Position numbers and translations under genes: made by a program. Below the pieces are notes generated by a model. That model worked only from the letters and a program-made list of their open reading frames with translations, was not told the origin of the DNA and searched no databases. 58,638 bases of DNA from Fragilaria crotonensis (Eukaryota > Bacillariophyta > Fragilariophyceae > Fragilariales > Fragilariaceae): positions 1-58,638 of the forward strand of contig JAKSYS010000383.1 in the NCBI GenBank assembly GCA_022925895.1. The letters run 5' to 3'. This document shows positions 46,689 to 58,236 of the stretch, piece by piece (the first letter of the stretch is position 1; every line of letters begins with the position of its first letter).

Positions 46689-47541
46689 GTATCCATGACG
46701 ACGAAAGGAGCCAGGAATATTTTATGATGCCATGTGGCGAACTCGGAGCACTTATCATACCGGTATAGTACCATGTACGGGTACTATCGACTATAGTCGG
46801 AGGTCGGAGTACTGGTCCCGGGAACCGGGAACCAGGTATGCGTACCTTGTAGTAGAACTTTATTATACGCGTCTCCTTCTATGTATGATACCATGGGGCT
46901 ACTTGTACCGGTATGGTACAGTAGCTTGTACTCAGAGTTCCGAGAGAGTCCACGCAGAGTACGGTAGACTATGCTGCAGAGTCTGAGGTCTGAGTAAACA
47001 TTGTACCGTAGACCTCCAGTATGACATATAAAAGATGTAAACAACAAGTGTTCGGTAGATGCAATCATACGCAACATAATTTGTGCTGTCGATTTTTTTT
47101 TTTACGATCGGCTCGATTAGGGGACATAGACACGGCCTCACGTACAAGGTGCCGGAGAACTACCGGTAGTAGAGATGTAGGTATGCATACGTGTTTCGTA
47201 CTTTACTCCAGTACTTGTAGCGTACTCGTCGTAAACGTTTCATTGTACTGTATCGTTGCACATTACTGTACAAGCTGGAGCCCATATCGCGATCCTTATT
47301 GTGAAATATTCCTTACCTCCTACCAGTTGCTTTTTCCTCACGTAGAATCTTCCGTAGTTCACAATACAAAAAAACTTACCGCTTACTGCACGTTTCAAGG
47401 CAGACTCTGGTTGCATCAACACTCCTACTACTTGCATCGATTATCCCATCGAAAAAACTCTTCTTCCTGCGTCCTTTTGAGGTATACCTATCCTCATCAG
47501 CAAACTCGTTGTCGGTCCCTTCGTTCAGTAATAGAATAGCA
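46689..47541. other. Intergenic, densest GTAC-palindrome cluster; RPS9 promoter side
   Basis: From 46735 to 47290 the sequence is crowded with GTAC-centred and CCGGTA words (ATACCGGTATAGTACCATG, TTGTACCGGTATGGTACAG). A T10 run lies at 47094-47103. It separates the divergent lipase and RPS9 genes. No gene was seen. Confidence 0.6.
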
Positions 47542-48430
47542 TGCCTACCAACGCCATCCACCGTAACTGTGAGTTGACAAGATGAGTTTCGTCATGGTCG
47601 ATGCGCGAAATTCGAACTCTTCGCTGCCGTGTTGATCTCCTCCCGGGGCATTCGTCGCCTTAAGAATGCTTGACGTCACATGGGAACGCCATCGCAATTT
47701 GCTCCTAAGTAATGTGTGCCACTGTTGGGCCCTGTATTGCATATTCTTCGTTTTTGCGATTTTAATTGATACATCTTGTATGTTTTGCCGTTTTGGGACG
47801 TTTCTTTGGGTTAGATTTGTATGAGATTCCGTGTCCTCCTCTTGATTCTTCTCTGACCTTCCCCTTTCGTTTCACCATGTGACAGACCGTAAGACTTCCA
47901 AGACACCTCGTCGTCCATATGAGAAGGAGCGTCTTGATGCTGAGCTGAAGCTCGTCGGAGAGTACGGACTGAGATGCAAGCGTGAAATCTGGCGCGTGCA
48001 GTATGCGCTGGCCAAGCTTCGAAAGGCTGCCCGTACGTTGTTGACCCTTGATCCTAAAGATCCAAAGCGTGTGTTCGAGGGAGCTGCCCTCCTGCGACGC
48101 ATGAACCGTTACGGTCTTCTTGCCGATAACGAGCTCGAGTTGGATAGTGTTCTTCAGCTGACCACCCAGAAGCTGTTGGAACGCCGCTTACAGACCAAGG
48201 TCTACAAGCAAGGGTTGGCCAAGTCTATTCACCACGCCCGTGTGTTGATCCGTCAGCGCCACATTCGTGTCGGAAACCAACTTGTTAATGTTCCATCCTT
48301 CAATGTCCGTACTGCTTCGGAGAAGCACATTGACTTTTCGACTAACTCCCCATATGGCCAAGGCCCACCTGGACGTAATGCCAAGAAGCGAGCTGCATCC
48401 AAGGCTGCTGCTGGCGGCGATGAGGAGTAA
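47542..48430 (+). CDS. RPS9: 40S ribosomal protein S9 (uS4)
   Basis: Exon 1 is 47542-47569 (nine codons plus one base) and exon 2 is 47886-48430. The 316-bp intron has donor GTGAGT and acceptor GTGACAG. Joining gives 190 residues starting [20 protein letters not shown], the usual S9 N-terminus with a few extra residues. The body is highly conserved ([20 protein letters not shown]), and the S4 RNA-binding domain is at about 105-165 ([20 protein letters not shown]). S9 binds 18S rRNA at the 40S mRNA entry. A short first exon carrying the ATG and a long first intron are typical of ribosomal protein genes. The intron contains the palindrome TGACGTCA at 47671-47678, whose role is unknown. Confidence 0.95.
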
Positions 48431-48996
48431 AGAATGCGCCCTGCTCGATCTTTCATCACTGAACGAAGAAACTTTAAGTAGTCGACATTTCCCCGCTTAT
48501 TATTACCGTGACCTAGTCTATCATTTCCATTTCCTCCCTCGGGATGGCAGCGAATATAGCGGTTCTCAGTATTTTCTGTGATGGCAGTTGCATGCTTTCT
48601 TGCATGACTTGGAGTTGGGCGGCGATGCTCATCACGTTCCTTTCCTTACAATTGTTTTAGCTACATATATTGGTGGCCGGAAGAGTACTCGCCATTCCTA
48701 TTCTGGAGAAGGATGATGTGCATATGCTTTATTGAAGGATTAGGTGCACTACCGTATTCTACGGTAGGTACAGCAGTACAATGTACTTTGTACTGTATGA
48801 CATACCCCAGTACACAAGTAGTGCGCGTGTTCTCATGATCGGTTTCTGTAGTTGTGTGACGTTTTCCGTTTTGACAGCCTTTTTGACTGACTTTCAACAC
48901 ATCAACACCATTCCACTGTTCACAGCGATCGGTTTCACGTGTCATATAAGCCAAAACTGCTGATTGCTGATTGTCATTCAACTTTTCCCCATTATT
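48431..48996. other. Intergenic, no gene seen
   Basis: Contains the RPS9 3' flank and a GTAC-rich patch at 48735-48830. No gene or RNA was recognised. Confidence 0.6.
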
Positions 48997-49382
48997 ATGC
49001 GATCCATCGTCATTCTTCTGGCACTATCTGTCGCCACCATTCAAGGCTTCACATGTGGTAGTGGTCCACAACAACGTCACAACAAGGACACAGTGCTGTT
49101 CTCTCTTTCCGTTCTCAATTCCTGACTGCCGCATCATCATCAGCGGCCGCCATGCTGACAGTTGTCGCCTCCCCCGCGTCGGTGCGCGCTGCAGAAGACG
49201 CGGCGAAGAAGGGCACCAAGGATGACCCTGCCTACCAGTTTTGCCTTTCCACGTGCATGTACGAGTGCACCAAACCCAAGGGCGAAGAGACCAAACTCCG
49301 CAAGGAATGCCTCCCAGAATGCAAGCAAAAGTGTGCGACGACAAAGCAGCAACTCATGATCGGGACACCAGCGAGTAAATAA
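48997..49382 (+). CDS. Small twin CX3CX3C protein, probably plastid (thylakoid) targeted; frame break or unrecognised intron
   Basis: An ATG at 48997 opens a short hydrophobic leader (MRSIVILLALSVATIQGF), a signal peptide ending with an aromatic-plus-one motif like the ASAF site of diatom plastid proteins. This frame stops at about 49125. A second frame, upstream of 49152 as well, continues with SSSAAAMLTVVASPASVRA, a second hydrophobic segment with an Ala-x-Ala-like cleavage, and then a mature part of about 60 residues. The mature part has CLSTCMYEC and CLPECKQKC, two CX3CX3C triplets 14 residues apart. A one-base gap or a short intron near 49060-49100 would join them. I do not recognise the family; a lumenal redox or metal role is only a suggestion. 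Confidence 0.6.
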
Positions 49383-50088
49383 ACAAGCGAGGCATTATTG
49401 GAGCCGCCTGGGTTGAATAATGCTGCGTTAACAGGTATGATGAGAAAGTCCTCCTGCTACTACAGTATAATAGAGAGGAAAGTCGAGTAACTGAGTACTA
49501 CCGACTCGCCCACTCGAGTGAGTCATGCACAAGCAAATGTTAAACTCGGAATACATTGCTAAATCGACTTCTTTTGCAGCGACGCAATACCAGGGCGCAA
49601 GCCTAAGAACTAGAGTGTTCAACATGCGTACATACTTACCATGGAGTAACTCCACCTCATGTTATCGCCAGGTGCCGTCTGCTGACTGTCATAGTTTATT
49701 TACTGCAATATGAATATAAAAAAAGTTGAGACCGTCCAGAAGAACCTGCACTTCGTACTGGACGACTGTCGTCAACTGTGACAACTCTGCAAATCCGTGC
49801 ATACATACATGGTTCCGGTACTGGCGCAGGTGCGCATACTGGCTGTCGTGCTGTCGTGCAGCATGTTTGGCGGCTATTCCTGTTTCAGCTGGTGCCCATC
49901 ACGACCGGATGTACAACTCAAACATGGCTGTGCCTTCGAACCGGCAGATTGTTTCAGCGACTGAAAAAGCTCACGCTCTCAGATTTTCACATCCTCCTTC
50001 CTCCTCTGAAGCAGTATCACATTGAATCGAACGGGCCATCCCCTCATTTCCGCGTCCCTTTCTCTATCAACATCTCTATTCATCCATC
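49383..50088. other. Intergenic, no gene seen
   Basis: About 700 bp of spacer with weak GTAC enrichment near 49490-49760. It ends in the CHMP1 5' flank. Confidence 0.6.
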
Positions 50089-50896
50089 ATGGGAAACAAG
50101 GTGTCACTCGAAGAAGAACTTATCAACCTTCGAATAGTATCGAAACAGATGATTCGAAGCAGTAAAAAGTGTGAAAAGAATGAAAAGGCTGCATTGGAAA
50201 AACTCAAGAAGGTGAGTCGTACATTGCCTGCTTCGTGCCGTTTCCGAATCCCTGGCGTTGTGCACATTCCATACTGCCCCGACGTTCGCTACGACGCGGT
50301 CGCCTACTCATAACTCATGCTGCACTGACCATTTCTTGGTGCTTTCCTTCTTTTCTATTTTTGTGTGTCTCTCGGTTTCGATCTACTCCATGCACTTTAC
50401 ATAGGCCATCAAGCAGGGCAACACGGAAGGTGCTCGCATTTATGCTCAGGATGCCATTCGCGAGAAGAATCAGGCCTTGTCGCATCTGCGCATGGCGTCA
50501 CGAATAGACGCGTGTGGGTCACGCATCGAAACTGCCGTCCGCATGGGACAGGTCACGTCCAGTATGAAGGGCGTCACCAAGGGCATGGAGAAGTCTCTGG
50601 CATCCATGGATATTGACCAAATCAGCAAGTTGATGGACAAGTTTGAACAGCAATTTGAAGATTTGGATGTCAAGACTCAGTATATGGAGGGCAGTATGAA
50701 TGCCACGACGGCGACTTCGACTCCGGCGGAGCAAGTGGATGGATTGATTCAGTTTGTGGCGGATGAAAACAATTTGGAATTGGGCGAGGCCTTCGCCGGT
50801 GCTGGACCCGTTGGAAAGAAGATTCCCAAGCCTGAAGCTGCAAAGGAAGAGCCTGCCGATTCTCTCGAAGCGAGGTTGGCGAATTTGAGATCTTAG
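50089..50896 (+). CDS. ESCRT-III subunit CHMP1 (Did2)
   Basis: Exons 50089-50211 and 50405-50896 join across a 193-bp intron (donor GTGAGT, acceptor ACATAG) to 204 residues, the usual CHMP1 length. The N-terminus is basic (LRIVSKQMIRSSKKCEK), and the conserved core reads NTEGARIYAQDAIREKN, then QISKLMDKFEQQFEDLDV. The C-terminus ends DSLEARLANLRS, a MIM1 motif that in this family binds the MIT domain of Vps4. CHMP1 acts late in ESCRT-III assembly at endosomes and in cytokinesis, recruiting Vps4. The frame is clean. Confidence 0.93.
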
Positions 50897-51179
50897 GGAA
50901 ATTTTGCCTCGTAAAAGTAACCAAGATTGCATGTTTCCATAACGTTATACTTGTCCAGGGTAATCGCCTTGTGTCAAATACCTTTCGATCAGTGCCGTCA
51001 GAGCAGAAGTCGTCCTTTGTATATGCCGCAAGCAGCACTATCAGGTGTCAGGCACCTGTAGTGACGACCAACAATTCGACAAGAAACAAGGACATGCTAC
51101 GGCATAGAACTCTGTAGTCCACCTCATTTTCTACTTTATTGTCAAATCCTCGTTACCTATGGGCCTTCTTCCAATTAGA

Positions 51180-53546
51180 TCACGGACCTGCATTGTATTC
51201 TGGAAACGCTTGCAAAAAACTATCCCTCGTTGCTTCCCAAATGGATTTCTGTTCTGCCGTTGCCTCCTTCATCGACGAACACACAACCTTCATACTCTTG
51301 CTCCACTCAGTCCGGCGTTCAAAGGCGACACGGTTCACTTCCAACTTGAGGGTGTCGCCGATCACATCGCATTGATGGGAGGCACCCAAGGCCATGCCGT
51401 CACTCATAGATGCATCACGTTCCAATCGATCCAATTCTCCCAATGTTCCATTGACTTGATAACCTCGTTGATGCGCCATGAGTCGCTGGGCTCGCATATC
51501 GGCACGACCGCGTTCCTTGACACGTCGTTGGAGCGCCGCGCGACGATCGCCAAAGGCCAGTTTTTCGTATTTGCACATGCGGTACTGCGTGACAAAGGAG
51601 TTCATGGCGGCCGAAAGCTCCAGCGCGAGTCGTTTCTGACGACTACTGTACCGCAAGAGTCCCTGCGACAAAATGTCAATCGGAACTCCCAAATCAGGAT
51701 CGGAGGCCTCGACGGCCTTGCTCAGTTTGCTCAATTCCATGCCGACGGCGCCGGCGGATTCGCCGTGTTCGCGAAGGAGAGTGACGGAGCCTTCCAATTT
51801 GGGCACCGCTTGTGTGACGGCACCCATGCGTATGCCTTCGCAGTTGGCGAGGGCGAGCAGTTCGGCATTGTCTTCGAGCGCGTCCTGGGAGTTGGATTCC
51901 CAAGGCATTTTTGAATCCGTGACGTTTTGAACGGCCGCGCCGGAAACAGCACCGAGGCGGGTCAAGGCGTTGGACGAGACTTCCGCCCAGGCAGTGCCCA
52001 TGTCATCCTGCAAGGCGAGAAATAGCTTCAAGGAGGAGGATTTTCCGGCGTATGGGTGGTGCACAGCGGCATTCAAAAAGACTTGGATCTCGGCACATCG
52101 TTGCAGTGCGAATTCAGCCGATTGCAAGGTGGAGGCCTCTTCAAGGGCGCGAGCTGCATGCTTATTGGGTCTAGAAACACGTTGTAGGAGAACATACTTG
52201 AGGTGTGAGACATGAAGCATGACAGACTATGTGAAAGAAAATGGCACAATAATTTGTAATTACCTTGGTGGGAGAATCGCTCCAGGACATTCATCACGGA
52301 GCCGGTCTTCCAGGGCAACAATATGTCTGAAACGACGTCGGACAACCCAAAATCCGCCTTCCTTCAATGCCGTTTGTATTTGATAGTTCCAATGTGGTGG
52401 TACCACGTTGAAAAGGGAAGGAGGTTGCACAAGGAGTGGGTCGCTGACCGTCACTTGACCGTACACGGGTTCAAAAGGTGGAGGTTGGACAATCGGAGGA
52501 GGACGCGCATAACGATTCATGGAATTGTGCATGCCAACCGTAGGCGAAGCAGTGGGAGTATGCGGGAGCCGAGACGACGATGGGATCGAAGCTACGGAGG
52601 TCGTGAGAGGTGATATGGTGTGAGTTTGAACTGGTCCTCCGGTGCTGGAGCACATGTATGTTTGGGGCTGGTTCGGCGCTGGTTGAGGCGACATGGGTAG
52701 AGGATCAGGTCGATAGAAACCCGCAGGCGAAAAGGAATCATGACGTGCCTGCTGGTGCTGGGTCTGTAATTGTTGTTGCTGATGCTGATACATCGGCGTT
52801 GAAGTGGGAACGTACTGAGACGCAGCGGATTGCTGTTGCATCATTTGAGATCGTTCCGCAAAAGTCATGGGTGCCGGGGTACTCATGCCCATCCGATCCA
52901 TCTGATTCGTGACTTGATTGACCTGGTGTGCAGAGTATGGCGCAGCCATATTCATATTGGTGTTCATCTGGTTTGGATTCTGATGGTTGGTGAACTGCTG
53001 CTGTGGAGGATATCCTGGAAGCATGGCGCTGTTCGCCAAATTGACAGACTGCATCATTTGTTCCTCCGCGTGGACGCGTCGACGTGCCTCCTCTTGCCTC
53101 TGCAATTCCAAGCGACGTTGTTCTTCCGCGTAACGCTTTTGTTCTTCTTCCAATCGCTTTTGTTCTTCCAGCTTCTGACGCTCTTCTTCCTCTCGATCAA
53201 CAACATCAAAAAGTCCTCCACCGCCGCCGCCAGAAAAGTCGCCGAGAAGCCCAGAACTCGCCAACGAGTATTTGGTCTTGGGAGCTGTCGGTTGCTGTTG
53301 CAGAGGAGCTTGCACAGGCACATTGTTGCTGTTGATGCCGTTGTTGATATCATCCAGAGGATTATCAACAATTAGCTGACCAGTCTCAGGAATGGTACTT
53401 GGAGTGGGTTGTGAAGGCACTGGATCACCATGACCGGCTGACAGCGGAGGTTCATCGACAAGAGGAATTTCACCAAATAAGTCTTGTTCTGGTTCTGGGA
53501 TATCTCCAGTGAGAGACGCCATCAATGAAATCTTGTTGCTCGTCAT
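51180..53546 (-). CDS. Sorting nexin, SNX1/2 (Vps5)-type PX-BAR protein
   Basis: Exons 52264-53546 and 51180-52170 join across a 93-bp intron (donor GTAATT, acceptor TTCTAG) to 757 residues. The first 330 residues are disordered, with a charged coiled coil (REEEERQKLEEQKRLEEEQK) and Gln-rich stretches (QHQQQQLQTQHQQ). The PX domain begins at about residue 355 (VTVSDPLLVQ) and includes WVVRRRFRHIVALEDRL and CPGAILPPR-P, which in the family bind PI3P. The C-terminal part is helical and fits the BAR domain of Vps5-like nexins (SKAVEASDPDLGVPI, CKYEKLAFGDRRAALQ). It would act in retromer sorting from endosomes. The long N-terminus is an addition relative to yeast and animals. Confidence 0.85.
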
Positions 53547-54116
53547 GTTTTTCTATTGCAGACTGCAAATGTCAAATGGAAGGCAGGCTTTTGTCTGTCA
53601 GGGTTCTCGGAAGGCTCTAGTAGCAGCAACTCGCTTCGAATGATTCGGTATTTAGTTCACTCGTGGTATGTGTGCTTGGTGTGCGAAGTCGGATCAGCAG
53701 CTCGCCCTCAGACGAGGAAACGAGAGACCCCGCCCGCCCCGTCCGTTGAGCGTTGCATCTACCAGTAGAATCGAAAGAGTCAAGGGCAAGCCAAAGCCAG
53801 GGTCGAGATCCATGATATATTATGATCATATGAATACTATTGTACGGAGTACGGAGTACATTGTACTATCAGTGTACTATCATACCAAATTCAGGTATGC
53901 TGGTACCTGTACTAGTATGTCATACCGACGATTATGACTTTTGCCTTTTACGCAAATGACCTGTGAGTCAACGTGACGTTGGTACGCATCATTCAGGGTA
54001 CAGTAACTGTACCTGGTGGTATGATAGTACTCTGATGTGAGCAGTCTACCGAATAGAGTGGTCGATATGCATTTGTGGACGTTTCGTGACGGCGGTTACT
54101 TTTTTTTTTGGGGAAA
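53547..54116. other. Intergenic, GTAC-rich
   Basis: A 570-bp spacer between the sorting nexin and the element's repeat array, with GTAC and CGGAGTAC words at 53840-54030. No gene was seen. Confidence 0.6.
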
Positions 54117-54276
54117 TTACAATATCGCGTATTTTTCAGCCACTTTTCAATATAGTACAATGACCCTCTATATACAACTTTACTCTTTACTATATCACCG
54201 ATTTGCTTTTGACGTTTACAATATCACGCATACATTTGTTCATTTATTACTATATCACGCAAACGTGATATAGTAA
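54117..54276. repeat. TTACWATATC(A/G)C array with a 13-bp-arm palindrome
   Basis: Direct copies: TTACAATATCGCG (54117-54129), TTACTATATCACC (54187-54199), TTACAATATCACG (54216-54228) and TTACTATATCACG (54247-54259). The last is followed, after a 4-base loop CAAA, by its exact inverse CGTGATATAGTAA (54264-54276). It lies about 430 bp beyond the stop of the MULE transposase C-terminal part and could be its subterminal binding region. No matching copies were seen on the other side within the window. Confidence 0.75.
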
Positions 54277-54705
54277 CACATTTTGTCGCCAGCCACATCT
54301 TCTCTCCACAGATAACATGGTACTCCGTATTGTAGCCAATGTCATAAATGAAGAATGGCCAACCTTGCACCACAACCTCTTTCTCTGTCATTTTGTTTCA
54401 ATCACTTGTAGCTCTCAGTTTGATTGCGCTAATGTGGTAGTTGTTATCACTCTTGTAGTGTGGTCATTATTTGCGTTGTGCTTCTTCTGTGTTGAACGTT
54501 CAAATTCAAATTGACCATTGTGGGCGATGCATTTGAATCAACTGAACCTGATACAGTAGTCTACGCACCTTTTGGTATACAGTACCGTAATGTTCATCTG
54601 AGAAGTACATGAACCTAAATCCAGCCCCTTGTCGTCACCCTCATCGAATGCAACATGACGCATATAGTTGTTATGCACACTAAAATTGTCATTACCTATT
54701 ATCTA

Positions 54706-57700
54706 TTAGACACTATTAGAGACTGGGGCAATTTCGTTGGACTTGGCACCTTTCTGCACAGACGGAACACAACTTCGTCGGTTGTGACCCCTTTTCCCAC
54801 AGATGGAACATGTTACAGGCGACTGCTTCAATTCGACAAATTTACTTCGTCTGCGAATTCGTTTTGTCTTCGGGCGTCCCGCCTGTCGCTTTGGCAATGC
54901 TGGTTCCTTCGTCACGCCATCATATTCGAGTGTTTCCAAGCAGACGGGGAAGACGTTGCTCCTGAACGTGTTTTGTACAAACTCGAAACTGTAGTAGGGA
55001 TGCACCAAATTGCCGATGACATAGGTGAAGTCTTTTTCTTTCCATTTCCTGAAGACTGCACATGCATGTCGACAGGGGTACAAGTCTTGCCAGACACCGC
55101 AGCTGCACCATTGAAGGTCTGGCTTTACTATGTTGATGCGGTTTTGGTCGGTATCCTGCTGACGATCGTACTGTATTCTCAGCAAGGTCATCCTCTGCAA
55201 GTGATGATGGTTCTACGACCTTAAAGTCACCGCATCCACTTTCCAACTCGACAACCGTCATGCTAGCAGCTGCATCCCACCTAACCTTCATTATCTGCGC
55301 AACTCTAGGCACCACTTCGGACCCTCACGTTCACTGTACTTCTTTCTGCACACGTATATCCTTGTCGACATGATGTCGATGAGTTTGTTCACACACTCTA
55401 ACCACCCCAGGTCTCTAGCTTCAGAGAACATATTGTTCACTGCCTCACTTGTGTTTGACGTCACAATTCCATACCTTGGTGGAATGACAACGGCGGTAGA
55501 AGATGAGTACCACTGAGTGGTCCGCCACAGAACACGATCCTTGTCTGTGATTTCATCCAGGTATGTTGCAGCTTCCGGCTTAATCCTGCGTACCTCTTCA
55601 AATAAGCGACTAGAATTTCTTGTCGAAAATGTTTTTGCAATTGCCAATACATATTTGGAACACTGCTTGCCAAACTTCTGCGCCACGTTGCCCTCGATGT
55701 GTTTTGCGCAGCTCATCTCAAATTTATCAGGGAACACTGCTTTCAACGCCGGTTTCAGACCCTTGTCTCGGTCAGAAATGAACAGAAATGGGGGCCTCGC
55801 GACCCCATCCACGTCAACATTTCCGTACACCTGCTCTCCAATGATTGGGCACGCTTTCTTCAGATAACGAAGCATCTTTCGCCACGAAGCACCATCCTCA
55901 TTGCCTGCCGAGATCATGAATCCAATTGGGAAGATATCATTGCTACCCGTCAGAACTGATGCAACGTACAGAGTGCCTTTGAACACACTCTTCAGGTGGG
56001 CGGCATCCAAAGACAGTACCGGGCGCACAAACTTCAGCGCTCGGTTCATGATCCCGGGAAAACATGCAGCTCAACGACCCTCATGTCCTTATCCCTCGCA
56101 TCCAATAATGGAATCAGGGTTACAGCTCTTCAACGCTTCCAAAAAGGGATAATCATCTCGAAGTTTTCAACGTTGCAGCCTTTTGAGCGCTTGTTTCATG
56201 GGTCAGTGCTCGGTACGCAGTCATGTACGGCACAATCAGACCAGAACGTGTCGCAGCCGTCTTCTGAACGTCTGCCGGTGTCGGTGTTCCTTCCTTTGTT
56301 TGAACCACCTGACCAATAATTCCATGCAGGTTCGGATGTCGCTTCTTCCAATGCCGCCCATCAGCCGCGAGCGGAGCTCGTTGCACGTCGCCATGCAAGC
56401 CCTTAATCTTCGACACGCCAAACCTGCCGTCAGATCGCCGCCTCGATATTAAAATTTGGAATGGACAGTTGACATGCTCCCGACATTGGAACTGCTTAAA
56501 TTGATTTCGGAGTGAGCGTTGCACCCGCAAGTGATTTCCTGACCGAATCTCATACGTTTCAATTAATGGCATCACCTCTTCCAACGTCGCAAAGCAATCC
56601 ACCTTCGCGTCCCTCATTATGTCATAGAACAATACGTCAGGAGACTTGTTGACGGGCACTGGCTTTGCCAGAAGCTCACTACTGCTCTCGCTGTCCTCGC
56701 AAGTGTGATAACTAAGCGCATCCTCGTTACCATTCGCCGAATCATCAGTAGCAGCAAGTAGCGATGCGCACTTTTCCACAGCGGTTTCCATGTCTTCGTC
56801 ACTTCCCGAATGGCCAGCAGTATCCATCGTGTTTTCCTTGTTCACAGCAGTTTCCACCTCCTCCGTAATCGAACTGCCGCCCGCCGACCTGACTTGGTGT
56901 ACTTCCGCGGCAGGCACGTCCAGTACCTCCACACCAAAAGTATCAAGGATGCTACTTCCATTCAGTTTTGGGAAGCAGGCGCGGACAACCTGACTTGTTG
57001 TCCCTAATCCGGTGCCCTCTCCCCCAAACACGGCCGTCAGTTTAGCCCGCAAACCGGTGATGTCTTGTTGAGTAAACGTTTCCATCGTGATCACCTTACC
57101 CTCGACAAGGTGCAAAACGACGCCAACTGCAAATAAACCGCAATCAAATCCGTTCAACTGACGTGGACATTCTCCATACTCCACTCGTTTAAGCAAGGCC
57201 TCATCCGTCAGTCTAAGGTGCTCATGTTCCTCCTCTTGAAGAATGTAGAATCGCACGAAGTAGTTGACTTCCTTTACGATGGTTGCGACTTCGGGATTAA
57301 TTTGACGAGTGCGGCGTTGCAGGGAATCGTAAATTGTCAAATTGGTAATAAATTCTCGACTAGAGAACGAACAATCCAAGCAAAGCACAAAAAAGTGGTG
57401 TACCGAGACAATCGGTATAAGGAGCCTGCTGACGGGACGGGATCGGAAACAAGATTGCAAAGATGCACGAATGCGTGAAACTTTTCGTCGGTTTGCCCTC
57501 CCCACTTGAACCGCGTCGGGTCCATTGGGTACATACGTGATCAGATCGTTACATGACTGGATGTAAGTTCGGGTGCCAAGACTCCCAATATGAAAAGTGT
57601 CAGTGGATGTCACATCCACCGGCGGCGCAGATCGCTGCAGTATGCAGTCCAACAGCAACGTGCTCAACCAAGCATTACGCGGTAGTGCAGAAATATCCTC

Positions 57701-57769
57701 GCTACTTGGAGATATCCATCCCGAAAAGCGGGGATCGCCTGGAAAGCATTTCTTTGCCTTCTTTGCCAT
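54706..57769 (-). CDS. Ulp1 protease-MULE transposase protein of a Mutator-like element, frame-broken
   Basis: The first frame (57769-56153, 538 residues) begins with a C48/Ulp1-type cysteine protease. His is in VSVHHFFVLCLD (124/125), Asp in LTIYDSL (148), Gln204 and Cys210 in RQLNGFDCGLFAVG. After an acidic linker comes the Mutator DNA-binding zinc finger (CREHVNCPFQI, C429 and C435, His459). The next frames carry the DDE core: LDAAHLKSVFKGTLY, FISDRDKGLKPAL, CAKHIEGN and SNTSEAVNNMF. The C-terminus has a SWIM zinc finger (WCSCGVWQDLYPCRHAC), an AT-hook-like KRQAGRPKTKR and a zinc knuckle (CSICGKRGHNRRSC). Frame changes occur near 56150, 56090, 56050, 55300 and 55180. The element is therefore decayed or poorly assembled, but the domain order is clear. 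Plant MULEs with Ulp1 genes are known. Confidence 0.85.
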
Positions 57770-58236
57770 GGTTTATCGTGTTCTGATCAGTATTTGACGA
57801 CAAAAAGGAAACAATGCTTTGAGAAGACGATGAAGAAGTAGTAGCTATGCTGTATTTGTACTACATTGGCATCACTCCTTAAAAACTGTTATAAACGGCA
57901 CTGCATCCTTATGAATACTTTACTGTATATTGGAAACCGCATTGCTGTTGTATTACTACCGGTATGGTACAAATCTGTTCAGATACTCCCTAAGAACAAA
58001 CACTTACTTAATGAACTGTGGCATGTATGAATTTTTTGACGTCTTGCACGCGCGCAATGACAACGTCATACTACACCACGTATGCATACATACGTGTACG
58101 CCAGTACACCAGGGTGTCAACCAAATGCAAAATTGCGTGAAAATGCATTTCCTTGATCACACTTGCTGCCTCTCACACACATTGACTTCTTGCTGATCAG
58201 CATTGCGTCTGTTGTTGAGGAGCGCATCATCATTCC
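57770..58236. other. Intergenic / element flank, no gene seen
   Basis: Upstream flank of the MULE coding region with a few GTAC words near 57858 and 57965-58105. No inverted copy of the TATATCAC repeat was found here. Confidence 0.55.

Noticed and set aside
56050..56152. An intron joining the two large MULE frames
   Set aside because: Family-like residues (FLEALKSCNPDS, then KDMRVVELHVFPG) are encoded in this stretch in alternate frames, so it is coding sequence with frame changes and not an intron.
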